DNA of 64,000 nucleotides, from NCBI GenBank assembly GCA_038049695.1, contig CP142459.1:69432001-69496000 (forward strand), read 5' to 3'. The notes under the pieces are model-generated. The model made no database searches. It worked only from the letters and a program-made list of their open reading frames with translations, and was not told where the DNA came from. Both the position numbers and the translations under genes were made by a program. This DNA is from Cinnamomum chago. Its lineage: Eukaryota; Streptophyta; Magnoliopsida; Laurales; Lauraceae. How positions within the stretch are numbered: position 1 is the stretch's first letter; each line of letters opens with the position of its first letter. This document shows, piece after piece, positions 23,881 through 35,960 of the stretch.

Positions 23881-26117
23881 CCATAGAAGCAGGTCTCACC
23901 ATTCGATTGAGTACATCATAAAGGTTATTAAAGCCACATTAGCAGTGATGCCACATCAGTGCCCTATGACTTTTTCAATCATGTGTTTAATTTTACATCC
24001 TTAATTTTCATTGTACTGCTCCTTGTTTTTCTTCTAATTTCTACAGATCCAAGTTTGTCCAAATTCTCAAGTATTGATGATCAAATGATAATGACAGATA
24101 CCTAATATGTGACCAATCTAAATGATGAATGAAAGCAGAAAATTGGTTAGATTTCAGATCTATTTAGATTATGTTCAGTCTGGCATTGTACCAGTTCTTT
24201 ATAAATCTAGATCTGGTCGATTTTACTACTTGATAGATGGGATGAATGAGAGATGATGAGGGTAATGCAAACTAAATGATCATAATAACACTAATATATG
24301 ATGCAGCTAATGCGACGATTGGCATTCTGTTTAGATCCAGTGCATTTGTGAGTGGGAGAAATATGCAAAGAGAGGAAAAGTCTTCTCATTTTCTGTATAA
24401 CCCCTTTCAGTTGTTTGGTGACATAAAAAATGAAGAAATGGAACTCATTCAGGGTTATGAGAATTTTTCCTCCGGCCTTGCACTAGGGGTTTCTTGCATA
24501 TTCAGGCCTGCTAGATTTTATCCTTTTATGGGCTTTGAAGTTTTTCCATCTTTTTTCTCATTTGAGTGAAAGAAAGAGTAGAAAGAATAGGAAAAAAACA
24601 ACATGAGCAATGATATCATTGCTCATTATAACAGGAACAAGCACTGATGACGTTGCTAAGTCTAAAAGCAGAAACAAAAGAGATTAAAGTTAGCGGGAGA
24701 ACTTTTTTGTTCAATCGAAATTATGAGGTTTTCTCTTGTGCACCTGCCATCAACGAATTTTTCCGATAAAATCCTCTATCTTTCATTAAACGACACCCAA
24801 AAGCCTTTCCATCAAAAGTCCATTCGGCCTTGAGATTTGTTAGTACCACCTAGGAAGAGAATTGGGTGATACTCTACCATCAGCCTCGGTTGGTGCAATA
24901 AAGGATTTGGCTCCTGAATCGGGATCATTCATCTGAGTGGATTTATGCACGATGAAAGTCTGTGTGGGCATCCCCTAGATAAGGCAAGGCTGGCTGCCTG
25001 CGGTTATGCTGTGGGCCGTAAATGGTTTACTCACGGGGTTTTATCTCACAACATCCGGTCTGCTCCTCCCCAGGGTCGAAACTCGAAATCCGCCTGATTG
25101 GACCAATCACCATGTACCACGTGGGTGCAAATCAGGCTACCCCTGACGAACAGAGTATCCGGATTCTCCTCCTCATCTATTTTGTGCTGAACACATGGAA
25201 GTGTGTTTCATCCACTGCAAGAAGCCAAAAAGAAGTAATTGTTGAGCTGACAGGACCTGTCCAGAAAATATATGACATTTTCCAAAAGCCGTCCCCACAT
25301 AAATTCAATTCAATGCCCTCATGCGGTCATGCCCCTACAGCATTTTTAAATCAACGCTGAAACTAAAGAGGGGACCACACACCATTTTTAAATCTATGCG
25401 AAGTCAATTTCATGATTTCACATCATACTAGTGAATATGGGTGATCTTCAGAGGTGGACCACACACACGTTTACCAAAAATAGTGTTCGGAACCACACGT
25501 GGTCGGTGGGCCCCACAAAGATGCCACCTAGTCTTGATAGGTGGGGCTGGAAGTCTATGCCTTTCCTTTTGGACCTTTCTGCTGAATAGGAGTGCCGGTA
25601 AAGTTAAGGTGTGAGGGGTTCAAAGTTTTTTTTTTTTAGAAAATTCTATATGCACCTCTTATATATGCTGAACACACCCATATTCATTGTGAACAGTATC
25701 GCATAAGGGGAGGGTGCATATAGAATTTTCCTTTTTTTTTCCTTCTTCCTTCCTCTCGAGTGGTGTCATTTTTAAAACTGTTAAAAGAGTATCATCTATT
25801 TTTTAAATAAAAGGGGACCTAGGGATTCACTTCAGCATTTTTAATGGGCTTTGCCTCGCACCCAACAGCCTGATGGAAGGTGTGACTGGTGGAGGGTTTA
25901 GCAAGTAGAGCCGATTCTTTGTGATTCCAGATGAGCAATGGCCTAAAATTCAATAGGTGAGGCCAGTTGAAAACAAGGAAGTGCTACTTTTAGTACGTAC
26001 TCTTTTGCAAACCCATGCCTTCTTTCTTCCTCTTTAACCAAGTGAAAGAGTAGTATCAGCAACAGAATCATGATCGGCCGGACGAGATCGAAGCTTCAAA
26101 AGAAGATGAAAGACAGA
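23881..26117. other. intergenic, no gene recognised apart from a small hairpin
   Basis: I find no protein motif on either strand. A 92-bp hairpin element (25639-25730) is listed separately. The right end (from about 26010) is upstream DUF247 sequence shared with the remnant at 23405. Confidence 0.4.
25639..25730. mobile_element. 92-bp MITE-like hairpin
   Basis: A perfect 18-bp terminal inverted repeat, GAAAATTCTATATGCACC and GGTGCATATAGAATTTTC, encloses 56 bp and lies between poly-T tracts. Size and structure suggest a miniature inverted-repeat element. The family is not known to me. Confidence 0.65.
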
Positions 26118-26324
26118 AAAATTATGAAGCGTCCTTCTCTCAATGTGACAAAAGACGACTCCTAAGGTATTTCAAATTTAACTTTATATATTTTGCAGCT
26201 GCACCCAATATACACAATTTTGACTTTGAAAAAATTCCTTTCCTTTCGAACTTTTTTTTTTTTTTTTTTCAATCAGATATCACAGATAAACTAACAAATA
26301 CTCACTCAAGGAATGAATTAGAAG

Positions 26325-27618
26325 CATAGTTGTTAAGTTCGGTTCGGTTCGGACGAATTGTCCGAGTTATATCGTTTCGCACCAAAAAACGAACTGAACT
26401 ACTCGTTTGAAAATATTCGGTTCAAGATTCGGTTAGATTCGCCCAAATATTAGGGTTTCGTTTAGAAACCCCCAATTTCGGGCGAACATTGTCTGAAACC
26501 CTTGATTCGGACGAAACAAAAGTGAGTGTTGAAGTTCCATCACAACAATTTGGGAATCGGACAGATCTATAGAGAAATAAATGAAACTATTCAACATACC
26601 TCTCTTCTAATCTATCATCAAAGAGTGAGCTTTACAGAACTAAGATTGCGGGTGACGCTTCTGGATACTGTTGGATGCTTTCTCCCTTGCCGTTGCTATA
26701 GAGGGTTTTCGCCGTTGCCATCGTCAAACTTCTTTGCTTCACCGAAGAACCAGGTATGTCCAATCGCTCCCTCTCTTTCCATTTCTTCTTCGTGTTTTTT
26801 TTTTTTAATTGTTGTCGTCTAGGTTTTGCCCAAATGGTTTCGAGAGGAGGGTTTTATAAAGGCACTGATAGCCTGATATGCTGCCTAGTGCCTACGGTTG
26901 TGATGGTGCCAAAACATGAGGCCCACTGTATTCTTCTTTCTTTTCTTTTATGAGGATAAAACGTGAGGCCCACTGTATACTTCTTTCTTTTCTTTTATGA
27001 GGATAGATTAAGTGAGGCCTCATTAGAGAACGGACGGGGTGTTCTAATGTGCCACTATCCAACCCTTGGCCCACTTTTTTTGCAATTTCCATTTAGTCTC
27101 AATTGACTGATGCAATCGAATCTGATTTTTTTTTACAATAAACATTGAGTCTCAATGGATTATTTATTTGTGAAATACTTGGTGGCTGGTGCATCTTTTC
27201 TCTCTGAATATTTTTTTGATGTTATTAAATATTCCATTAAACAATATTTTTTGATGAGTTACAGAACGTGAGGCCCACTTATATGTCATTGTACAAATGT
27301 CTTCATTTCTTCAACCTGATGATGTGGCCCAATTTATTTCAATAGTCATTGAAATGTCTCTCAATTGACTATTACTATTGCACCAGAGGTCTACTTGTGA
27401 GTTGTGATTCTCCATCCATGTATTGACAAACATGGAACGGAAACAAATTTCCATATACTGAAATTTTCTATATATATTTTTAATATATATATATATGTAA
27501 TTTTCTTATATTTTCGGAAAAAAATTTCCGAATTGGAAAGCGAAATGTCCGAATAACCCGAGATATTTCATTTTAGAACCAAACCGAAATAGTGTCCGAA
27601 ACGAACTTGACAACTATG
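26325..27618. mobile_element. non-autonomous hAT-like element (1294 bp)
   Basis: The ends CATAGTTGTTAAGTTCG and CGAACTTGACAACTATG form a 17-bp terminal inverted repeat with one mismatch. The insert is flanked by a perfect 8-bp duplication, ATTAGAAG (26317-26324 and 27619-27626). Copy B has a single ATTAGAAG at the corresponding empty site. An 8-bp target duplication indicates the hAT superfamily. There is no transposase frame. A roughly 50-bp direct repeat (CTTCTTTCTTTTCTTTTATG) occurs at about 26931 and 26980. Confidence 0.92.
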
Positions 27619-27850
27619 ATTAGAAGGGAGAAAAGAAGAAGAAGAATGGCAGCAGAGGTACTCACTAGTGTAGAAGACACCGTAGCAGTGGATATGGAAG
27701 CTGACAGTGTGAGTAGCAGCTCTTCCGCCATTTCTGATGATGATGGAGAGAAAGCCCATAACTCTTTCAAGAGGAAGGATCTGAATCCAAACTGGGTATC
27801 TTCAATCAAAGGAAGGAGTCTTGTTGAGCCAAGAAGATTAAAAGCATCAT

Positions 27851-28787
27851 CTGCTAGCAAATCATGCTCAATCCACCGAGTCCCTTCCTGGCTTAGTGGC
27901 TGTGCTGTCGCCGGTACCTAAATATAATAAAATCTTTACTCCAAAAATAATAAATGTAGTAGTGCGAGTAAGGATCGTTCCCTCGAAGAGTGTCTAACCA
28001 AATTTTATGCTATGTGATCAAAGATGGGGGTTTTGATTATACTGGAAGCAAAAACAAATAAAGAGCAATAAAGTAACGAATTCAATCAAATGGGTAAGCA
28101 TTGGTCAAAGTTAACATCCACCATCGGAAATTCAGAACTGATCATTGATGCAAAAATAAATCAATTAACACTTTGAATATTCATCGTTAGAATTAAATTC
28201 CTACCTCCCTAATTAATTAATTAGAAAACACGCGTTCTAATTAACCCTAATTACTAAACAACGTAAGACAAGCGCTATAGATTTAATTTAGTAAAAGCAT
28301 TAAAATCAAAGAGATCGATCTGCTAGCAAATCATGCTCAATCCACCGAGTCCCTTCCTGGCTTAGTGGCTGTGCTGTCGCCGGTACCTAAATATAATAAA
28401 ATCTTTACTCCAAAAATAATAAATGTATAGTGCGAGTAAGGATCGTTCCCTCGGAGAGTGTCTAACCAAGTTTTATGCTATGTGATCAAAGATGAGGGTT
28501 TTGATTATACTGGAAGCAAAAACAAATAAAGAGCAATAAAGTAACGAATTCAATCAAATGGGTAAGCATTGGTCAAAGTTAACATCCACCATCGGAAATT
28601 CAGAACTGATCATTGATGCAAAAATAAATCAATTAACACTTTGAATATTCATCGTTAGAATTAAATTCCTACCTCCCTAATTAATTAATTAGAAAACACG
28701 CGTTCTAATTAACCGTAATTACTAAACAACGTAAGACAAGCGTTATAGATTTAATTTAGTAAAAGCATTAAAATCAGAGAGATCGAT
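27851..28787 (+). repeat. 469-bp tandem duplication across a gene/solo-LTR junction
   Basis: 27851-28319 is repeated at 28320-28787 with only a few changes. Each copy contains 46 bp of the DUF247 coding sequence, the CTTAG target site and the first part of the LTR. The duplication must therefore postdate the insertion. Confidence 0.95.
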
Positions 28788-29892
28788 GAACCCAAATAAC
28801 ACAAGCACATGCGGTTGCATTTAATTTAGCCAAGTGTTCTTCCTAATATCTAACAATTACTAACGCAGTAAATTATCAAATATCAATTGCTTCGCAAATT
28901 TGAGGGATCAAACAATTACGGATTTGATTTCTAATTTAGTTGTAGATTGCAGTGAAAAATATACTAGTATGCATCCTAACAATTAAACGAAACAATCATG
29001 ATAACAAATTAAGCATAGAAGAACAACCCATATTCAAAGCATAAATTGAACAATCAAAATAAATTAGATCTCACAGTATTTATTCCGAAGCTTCGGTCTC
29101 CTTTAACCAATTACAGAAAATTAGCCACGCAGGGCCATGCTAACTTGCAAAATAAATTAAATGGAAAAAGAAGGAAGAAAGAAGAGAGAAAAAGAGAGAG
29201 AGGGAGAGAATTCGTCTATGCAGAGACTGTGGGGATCGTTTTATATAGAGTGGAGAGGTAGGGCTGGAATAAGGCACGTGGATGAGAGAATGAGAAAGAA
29301 AATTGCTTGTGAGTTATGGTGCGATTGAGAGGGATGTAGGGATGTTCTGATGGATAACATTGCAGCCGTGAGATGGGAGAGTTTTAATGAGAAAGGGTGA
29401 GGTGGAGAGAAAAGAGTGGCTGGAAGAAGAGATAGGTATGCGCTGTTGGTGTTGGATGAGGATTAGAAAGTGAAAAAAAAAAATTAGAAAGACTGAATCA
29501 GAGAAGGAGACTGACATGAGGGATAATTGTTGCTAAAGAAATGCATGGTAGAATTGGTTAATGTGGAAACAGGAGAGAGAAAAATTAAATAAAATATTAG
29601 AACTTATTACAATCTTCTCTTTGATGATATCTTCCTATTCGGGTTTCTGTTGGACTCGACCCAAGAATTAAAATTGAATCATCTCAATTGGAGCTTGGAT
29701 GGAAGAGTTATGCCCAACTTGCGAATCGATGCGAAAATTGTCTAAAATCGTCCCATTAGCTTCGTTTAGCAATTAACACCTCCATTTGCATCCTAAATCA
29801 AAATATAAGAATAATGAGTACATTTAGACATCAAATGAGTATAAAAGACTAAATATTAAGGGAGAAAAATATAACTTTTTACATTCTCTTCA
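27897..29892. mobile_element. solo LTR-like insertion in DUF247 copy A
   Basis: Starts TGGCTGTGCTGTCGCC and ends TTACATTCTCTTCA (TG...CA). It is flanked by CTTAG (27892-27896 and 29893-29897), a 5-bp target duplication that is single in copy B. There is no gag-pol sequence. Length includes a secondary 469-bp tandem duplication, so the original insertion was about 1.5 kb. The family is not recognised. A solo LTR is the best fit. Confidence 0.82.
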
Positions 29893-30710
29893 CTTAGTAA
29901 ACAGAACAGAACAGGCATGCATATGATCCTCAATTAATCTCTATCGGCCCATTTCACTACAAAAAGAGAAAACGCCAGCTACGAACAATGGAAGAGCACA
30001 AATGGAGATTTCTGCGTGACATCATCTCTCGGAAGCCTGAAGGTTGGTTGGAGGATTGTTTGGCCACGGTTAAGGGGTCGGAGGAAAGAGCCCGGAATTA
30101 CTACTCAGAGGTAATAACACTCGACAACGATTCTTTTGCGGAAATGATGGTACTGGATGGTGGCTTTATGATTGAACTGTTTCGCAAGTTCTGGTTGTAT
30201 GATGACGATGTCATCATTCGATTGGAATGGCCAAGAAAAGCAATGTTTTTTGACTTGCTCTTGATGGAAAATCAGATTCCATTTTTCATTCTCCAACGTT
30301 TATCTGGTCTGATAGATGCTTCCAGCCCATCTCCTACTTTGGTAGAGAGTGCTGTATATTTCCTCTTTCAAGATCCTTCGACTGTAATAGATAGAATCAA
30401 TGATTCCAATATCCGCATCCGCCATCTACTTCATTTACTACATTCAGGTTATGTTCTCTTCCCCAATGATGAGTTTACAAAGCCAAGTGATATCCCAAGG
30501 ATACCTGCTGCAACCAGACTCGAAGAGGTAGGAATTAGATTTGCAAAGAGGGATGTCGGTGTGAACGATTTTTTGGACATAAAGTTTCACAAGGGAGTTA
30601 TTGAAATACCCAATATAGAGATTTGTGACAAGAAAAAGATAGAATTTCTCAAACTCATTGCCTTGAGCAATGTTATCCCCACTGCAAGCGATACATCATC
30701 GCATACACCT

Positions 30711-31146
30711 TGTTGAATTATGCCTCAGCAGCTGCAAGAGCAACTTCAGGAAGCTGCAGTGTTACTGAAGGATGTTGATCTGGCATTACCAAGTGGCTGC
30801 ACATGTGGAATTGAGGCTGCAGTGAGGAGAACGTGTGTAAGAAGTGGTGCTGAACATGTTTGAGGGCTACAAGATAGTTTAAGCAGCACGTATTTGTTTT
30901 TACCAAGTCTTTAGGAGTTAGTTTCTCATTTTCAGTTAGTAAATGCATGTAGCTGTTAAAGGCAGCAAATTAGGAGTTTGTTAGTCATGGAAACAAACGT
31001 GTCTTGCTACATCTCTGAAATTCTGTTATTTAAGCATCTGATTATTCAATGAAATGTAGACAATTTCAGCAACATTTGCTACTGTTCTTGTTTTTTCTCC
31101 TTTGTTGTTTGCTTATTCATTGCAAGCAAAACTAACTATTCCAACA
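30711..31146 (+). repeat. 5' LTR of copia 2
   Basis: 436 bp, TG...CA, six substitutions from the 3' LTR and no length change. Confidence 0.97.
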
Positions 31147-31149
31147 AAT

Positions 31150-31163
31150 TGGTATCAGAGCCC
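31150..31163 (+). other. primer-binding site of copia 2
   Basis: TGGTATCAGAGCCC, three bases after the LTR, fits initiator tRNA-Met. Confidence 0.88.
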
Positions 31164-31180
31164 TCCTCTTAAAGGGACTT

Positions 31181-34100
31181 GTGAAGAGAACTAAGCGAAC
31201 CCCACCAAAAAGACTATACATCATGCTCCAATCCATTAAACAAATGGATTCTGAAACACCATTCACAGCACTAGCGCCACCTGTGTTCAATGGTGACAAT
31301 TATCATGTCTGGGCAGTCAGAATGGAGGCACACCTAGAGGCAAATGATCTCTGGGAAGCTGTTGAGGAAGACTACGAAGTTCTTCCATTAACAGACAATC
31401 CAACCATGGCTCAGATCAGAAATCACAAGGAAAGGAAAGGAAGAAAGTCAAAGGCAAGAGCTTCTTTGTTTGCTGCTGTCTCACCAGAAATTTTCACCAG
31501 AATTATGACCATGAAATCAGCATTTGAAATCTGGAATTTTCTCAAGAATGAATATGAAGGAGATGAGAGGATCAAGAGAATGCAAGTGCTGAACTTAGTC
31601 AGAGAATTTGAGATGCAAAAAATGAAGGAGTCAGAAACAATCAAAGAGTATGCTGATAAACTTCTAAGCATTGTCAACAAGGTAAGATTGCTTGGTTCCG
31701 AGTTTTCTGATTCAAGAATAGTTCAGAAAATACTAGTTACAATCCCTGAAAGATTTGAGGCCACTATTACTTCCTTGGAAAATGCTAAAGATCTGTCAAA
31801 AATTAGCTTGGCAGAACTTCTAAATGCTTTGCAGGCCCAGGAACAAAGAAGATTAATGAGGAGTGAAGGTTCTGTGGAGGGAGCATTGCAAGCTAAATTG
31901 CAGATCAACCAAGGAGAGAAAAACATTGGCACACCAGAAGCAGCTGCTAACACCAGTAATAATGGAGGACACAACAAAAATTTCCCCCCCTGCAAACATT
32001 GCGGCAAAAAAGGTCATCCTCCTTCCAAGTGCTGGAGAAGACCTGATGTCCAGTGTGCCAAATGCAATAAGTTGGGGCATCATGAGAGAATCTGCAAAAG
32101 CAATTTTCAGCAAAGGAATGATGCTCAAGTTGCAGACCAGCAGGAGGAGGAAGAGCAGCTGTTTGTAGCAACCTGTTTTGCCAGCAGCAGCTCAAGTGAA
32201 TGCTGGCTTGTTGATAGTGGCTGTACAAATCACATGACCTATGATCAGGAGATTTTCAGGGAGCTGGATACATCAGAGGTATCAAAAGTCAAAATTGGAA
32301 ATGGTGAGCTCATTACTATCAAAGGAAAAGGAACTGTCGCTATTGAAAGTTGCACAGGTACAAAACTAATTACTGATGTTTTGTTTGTACCTGACATTGA
32401 CCAAAACTTGCTGAGTGTGGGACAGTTACTTGAGAAGGGATTTAAAGTCATCTTTGAAAACAAGCAATGTCTGATAAAGGATGCCAACAATAAAGAAGTT
32501 TTCAGAATCAAAATGAAAGGCAAAAGCTTCTCACTAGATCCAATGAAGGAGGAGAAATCAGCTTATCCTATCACTTTAAGTAACACAGAGACTTGGCACA
32601 AAAGACTAGGTCATTTTCATCATGCAGCAGTATTGTCCATGCAAAGAAAGCAGCTGGTTCAGGGATTACCACATTTGGATGCTAATGTGTCAAATTACAG
32701 GGCTTGTCAATTTGGCAAACAAGCAAGATTACCCTTCTCACAGTCAACTTGGAGAGCAAATGAGAAATTGCAACTCATCCACACTGATTTGGGTGGTCCT
32801 CAAAGAACTCCTTCACTTAAAGGGAGTAAGTATTACATAGCTTTCATTGATGATTTCACCAGAATGTGTTGGATTTATTTTCTCAGGTTTAAGTCAGAAG
32901 TTGCAGGAGTTTTTTGGAAATTCAAGCAGTGGATTGAAAACCAAAGTGGCTGCAAGATCCAAGTTCTGAGGTCTGACAATGGGACAGAGTATACTTCAGA
33001 AAAATTTAACTTGTTCTGTGAAGAAGCAGGCATTGAGCATCAACTCACCGCTCCATACACTCCACAACAGAATGGAGTGAGTGAAAGAAAAAATAGAACA
33101 ATCATGGAAATGGCCAGATGCATGCTCTATGAAAAAGGATTGCCTAAGGAGTATTGGGCAGAGGCTGCAAATACTGCAGTATTTTTGCTAAACCGACTTC
33201 CCACCAAAGCAGTGCATGGGAAGACTCCTTTTGAGGCCTGGTATAGTTACAAGCCCTCTTTGAAAAATCTCAAAGTATTTGGTTGTTTGTGTTTTACTTA
33301 TGTGCCACAGGTTAAAAGAGACAAGCTAGACAAGAAGGCTAATCCTGGCATCTTTGTTGGATATAGCACAATCTCTAAGGCTTACAGAGTTTTCCAACCA
33401 CACACAAAGAAATTTTTGATAAGTAGAGATGTGCATTTCATGGAAAATGAAAAATGGAGCTGGGACAATGCTGAAAAGAAGCAAAGTGCTGATCCTGTAC
33501 CATGTCAAGTTCAGTTAATTGATGATTCTCCAATGCAAAGTGCCGATCTTCTACCCCGTCAAGATGAGTTAGTTGATGATTTCCCTGTAAGAGGCACTAG
33601 ATTACTCTCTGATATTTATCAAAGGTGCAATGTTGCAGTCTTTGAACCTGCAGGATATTGGGAAGCAAAAGAATATCCTAAGTGGAGGGCTGCAATGCAG
33701 GAGGAGCTCACCATGATTGAAAAAAATCAGACTTGGGAACTTGTAAAAAGGCCTGAAAACAGAAAAGTGATTGGTGTCAAATGGGTCTACAGTACAAAGC
33801 TCAATGTTGATGGCTCAATCAACAAGCATAAAGCAAGGCTTGTGGTAAAAGGGTATGCTCAAATTTCTGGTATAGATTTTTCTGACACGTTTGCTCCTGT
33901 TGCAAGGCTAGACACAATAAGGATGCTGCTGGCCATTGCTGCACAGAAGGGGTGGAAAATCTATCAGCTTGATGTAAAATCAGCATTTCTGAATGGATTC
34001 CTTGAGGAGGAGATCTATGTAGAGCAACCTGAAGGCTTTGCAGTGAAAGGGCAAGAGGACAAGGTTTGCTTGCTCAAGAAAGCCTTGTATGGACTGAAGC

Positions 34101-35170
34101 AGGCACCAAGAGCCTGGTACAGCAGAATTGATGATCATTTGCTGAACTTAGGCTTTGTTAAAAGCCTTAGTGAAGCAACCTTGTATATCAAAGGTGATCA
34201 AATCAATCTTATTGTGGTTTCCTTATATGTTGATGATCTCCTAGTTACAGGCAGCAATGTTGAACTTATTCAGCAGTTTAAGGAAGATATGATGCATAGT
34301 TTTGAGATGACTGATCTAGGAGAGATGGCTTACTTCCTTGGAATGGAGATCAAACAAAAAAAGGATGAGGTTTTTGTCTGTCAGAGAAAGTATGCTAAGG
34401 AGATCATGGAAAAATTCTGCATGGAGGAATGCAAGAGCATGAGCACTCCAATGTGCCAAAAGGAAAAGCTATGCAAGGATGATGGAGCTGAAAGAGTGGA
34501 CGAAACACTCTATAGAAATCTGATTGGTTGTCTAATGTACCTCACAGCAACAAGGCCAGATATCTTGCATGCTGTGAGTGTGCTATCAAGGTTTATGAAT
34601 TGTGCAACAGAAGTTCACCTTACGGCAGCAAAAAGAGTGGTGAGGTATGTCAAGGGGACTTTGAATTTTGGAATCAAGTTCAGTACAAGTCAGAGTTGCA
34701 AGCTGCAGGGTTACTCTGATAGTGATTGGGCAGGGTCTCCAGATGATATGAAAAGCACCTCAGGCTACTATTTTAGTTTTGGATCAAGCATATTTTCATG
34801 GTGTTCTAAGATACAAGAAATTGTGGCACAATCAACAGCTGAAGCAGAATTTATTGCAGCTACAGCAGCAGTAAATCAAGCCTTATGGCTAAGGAAAATA
34901 TTGTTTGATTTGCATTTGGAGCAAGCATCAAGCACTGCGGTGATGGTGGACAATCAAGCTGCAATAGCTATCTCTAACAATCCTGTCTTCCATGGAAAAA
35001 CAAAACATTTCAACATTAAATTGTTTTTCCTTAGAGAAGTGAAGAAGGATGGTGTGATAGAATTGAAACACCGCAAGACTGATGATCAGCTTACTGACAT
35101 CTTTACAAAGGCTCTTCCAAGAAGCAGATTTGAGTTTCTAAGAGAGAAGCTCGGAATCTGCAGCTACTGA
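31181..35170 (+). CDS. gag-pol: copia gag-pol polyprotein, 1329 residues
   Basis: One uninterrupted frame. A UBN2-type gag domain covers about 20-220. Two CCHC knuckles lie near 271-305 ([28 protein letters not shown]). The aspartic protease has [11 protein letters not shown] near 343. The pre-integrase HHCC region is near 472-512, and the integrase DDE blocks are [16 protein letters not shown] and [10 protein letters not shown]. The reverse transcriptase starts near 849 with YVDDLLV near 1016. RNase H starts near 1177 (YSDSDWAG) and the frame ends ...LGICSY. The frame is open 11 codons upstream of [14 protein letters not shown], so that second Met is a possible start. Residue 506 is Tyr in [11 protein letters not shown], where the zinc-binding motif normally has Cys, so integrase may be impaired. 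Confidence 0.96.
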   Translation: MKRTKRTPPKRLYIMLQSIKQMDSETPFTALAPPVFNGDNYHVWAVRMEAHLEANDLWEAVEEDYEVLPLTDNPTMAQIRNHKERKGRKSKARASLFAAVSPEIFTRIMTMKSAFEIWNFLKNEYEGDERIKRMQVLNLVREFEMQKMKESETIKEYADKLLSIVNKVRLLGSEFSDSRIVQKILVTIPERFEATITSLENAKDLSKISLAELLNALQAQEQRRLMRSEGSVEGALQAKLQINQGEKNIGTPEAAANTSNNGGHNKNFPPCKHCGKKGHPPSKCWRRPDVQCAKCNKLGHHERICKSNFQQRNDAQVADQQEEEEQLFVATCFASSSSSECWLVDSGCTNHMTYDQEIFRELDTSEVSKVKIGNGELITIKGKGTVAIESCTGTKLITDVLFVPDIDQNLLSVGQLLEKGFKVIFENKQCLIKDANNKEVFRIKMKGKSFSLDPMKEEKSAYPITLSNTETWHKRLGHFHHAAVLSMQRKQLVQGLPHLDANVSNYRACQFGKQARLPFSQSTWRANEKLQLIHTDLGGPQRTPSLKGSKYYIAFIDDFTRMCWIYFLRFKSEVAGVFWKFKQWIENQSGCKIQVLRSDNGTEYTSEKFNLFCEEAGIEHQLTAPYTPQQNGVSERKNRTIMEMARCMLYEKGLPKEYWAEAANTAVFLLNRLPTKAVHGKTPFEAWYSYKPSLKNLKVFGCLCFTYVPQVKRDKLDKKANPGIFVGYSTISKAYRVFQPHTKKFLISRDVHFMENEKWSWDNAEKKQSADPVPCQVQLIDDSPMQSADLLPRQDELVDDFPVRGTRLLSDIYQRCNVAVFEPAGYWEAKEYPKWRAAMQEELTMIEKNQTWELVKRPENRKVIGVKWVYSTKLNVDGSINKHKARLVVKGYAQISGIDFSDTFAPVARLDTIRMLLAIAAQKGWKIYQLDVKSAFLNGFLEEEIYVEQPEGFAVKGQEDKVCLLKKALYGLKQAPRAWYSRIDDHLLNLGFVKSLSEATLYIKGDQINLIVVSLYVDDLLVTGSNVELIQQFKEDMMHSFEMTDLGEMAYFLGMEIKQKKDEVFVCQRKYAKEIMEKFCMEECKSMSTPMCQKEKLCKDDGAERVDETLYRNLIGCLMYLTATRPDILHAVSVLSRFMNCATEVHLTAAKRVVRYVKGTLNFGIKFSTSQSCKLQGYSDSDWAGSPDDMKSTSGYYFSFGSSIFSWCSKIQEIVAQSTAEAEFIAATAAVNQALWLRKILFDLHLEQASSTAVMVDNQAAIAISNNPVFHGKTKHFNIKLFFLREVKKDGVIELKHRKTDDQLTDIFTKALPRSRFEFLREKLGICSY

Positions 35171-35182
35171 AGCAAGGAGGAG

Positions 35183-35618
35183 TGTTGAATTATGCCTCAG
35201 CAGCTGCAAGAGCAACTTCAGGAAGCTGCAGTGTTACTGAAGGATGCTGATCTGGCATTACCAAGTGGCTGCACATGTGGAATTGAGGCTGCAGTGAGGA
35301 GAACGTGTGTAAGAAGTGGTGCTGAACATGTTTGAGGGCTGCAAGATAGTTTAAGCATCACGTATTTGTTTTTCCCAAGTCTTTAGGAGTTAGTTTCTCA
35401 TTTTCAGTTAGTAAATGCATGTAGCTGTTAAAGGCAACAAATTAGGAGTTTGTTAGTCATGGAAACAAACGTGTCTTGCTACATCTCTGAAATTCTGTTA
35501 TTTAAGCATCTGATTATTCAATGAAATGTAGACAATTTTAGCAACATTTGCTACTGTTCTTGTTTTTTCTCCTTTGTTGTTTGCTTATTCATTGCAAGCA
35601 AAACTAACTATTCCAACA
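35183..35618 (+). repeat. 3' LTR of copia 2
   Basis: 436 bp, directly after the purine tract. It matches the 5' LTR apart from six substitutions. Confidence 0.97.
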
Positions 35619-35960
35619 ATCATGGATTGCCTCAACAACACCGCCAAGGATGTTTAAATTCTGTGTCAGAAAGGAATCATCAATAACGATTTAGGCAACA
35701 AGAAACTAGTGGCTTCGCTCTTCAACAACATGACAAGAGAGGCCATCATATATTATCCAGAATTCAATTTGTCTGATGTTTGTGGGAAAATCAATCAATA
35801 TAGTGAGAGAACTTTGCCCAAGCTGAGAGCGTCCTTGGTGCATGATTACTTCAATACTCCGTGGGCAATCGTATCTTTCCTTGCGGCTCTTCTCCTCCTG
35901 CTGCTTACTGCGACCCAAACCTTCTTCTCCTCCTTTCCCAAGTTTGCAGATGGACATTAG

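Larger units (their letters stand above)
30711..35618 (+). mobile_element. nearly intact Ty1-copia retrotransposon in DUF247 copy A
   Basis: Two 436-bp LTRs (TGTTGAATTATG ... TTCCAACA) differ at 6 positions by eye, about 1.4%. Between them lie an initiator tRNA-Met primer site, one open gag-pol frame of 1329 codons and a purine tract (GAAGCAAGGAGGAG). The element is absent from DUF247 copy B, so it inserted after the duplication. No matching target duplication is visible: the left flank is ACACCT and the right is ATCATGG, where copy B reads ACACCTTTTTCATGG. Confidence 0.96.
27646..35960 (+). pseudogene. DUF247 copy A, disrupted
   Basis: Coding pieces 27646-27896, 29893-30710 and 35619-35960 correspond to the intact copy at 53015. 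A solo LTR splits the first and second pieces, and a full copia element splits the second and third. Independent lesions are a 5-bp duplication (ACAGA) just after the solo LTR, a one-base deletion in ATTGCC(T)TTGAGC near 30660, and a TAA in place of GAA near 35652. The C-terminal membrane segment (YFNTPWAIVSFLAALLLLLL) survives. A promoter-proximal hAT-like insertion lies just upstream. A normal product is impossible. Confidence 0.95.

Noticed and set aside
25022-25360. 112-codon open frame in intergenic DNA
   Set aside because: No recognisable domain, no splice or context support, and composition like the surrounding sequence.
31150-31163. tRNA gene suspected from TGGTATCAGAGCC strings (also 12544 and 40979)
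   Set aside because: These are only primer-binding sites next to LTRs. No cloverleaf surrounds them.
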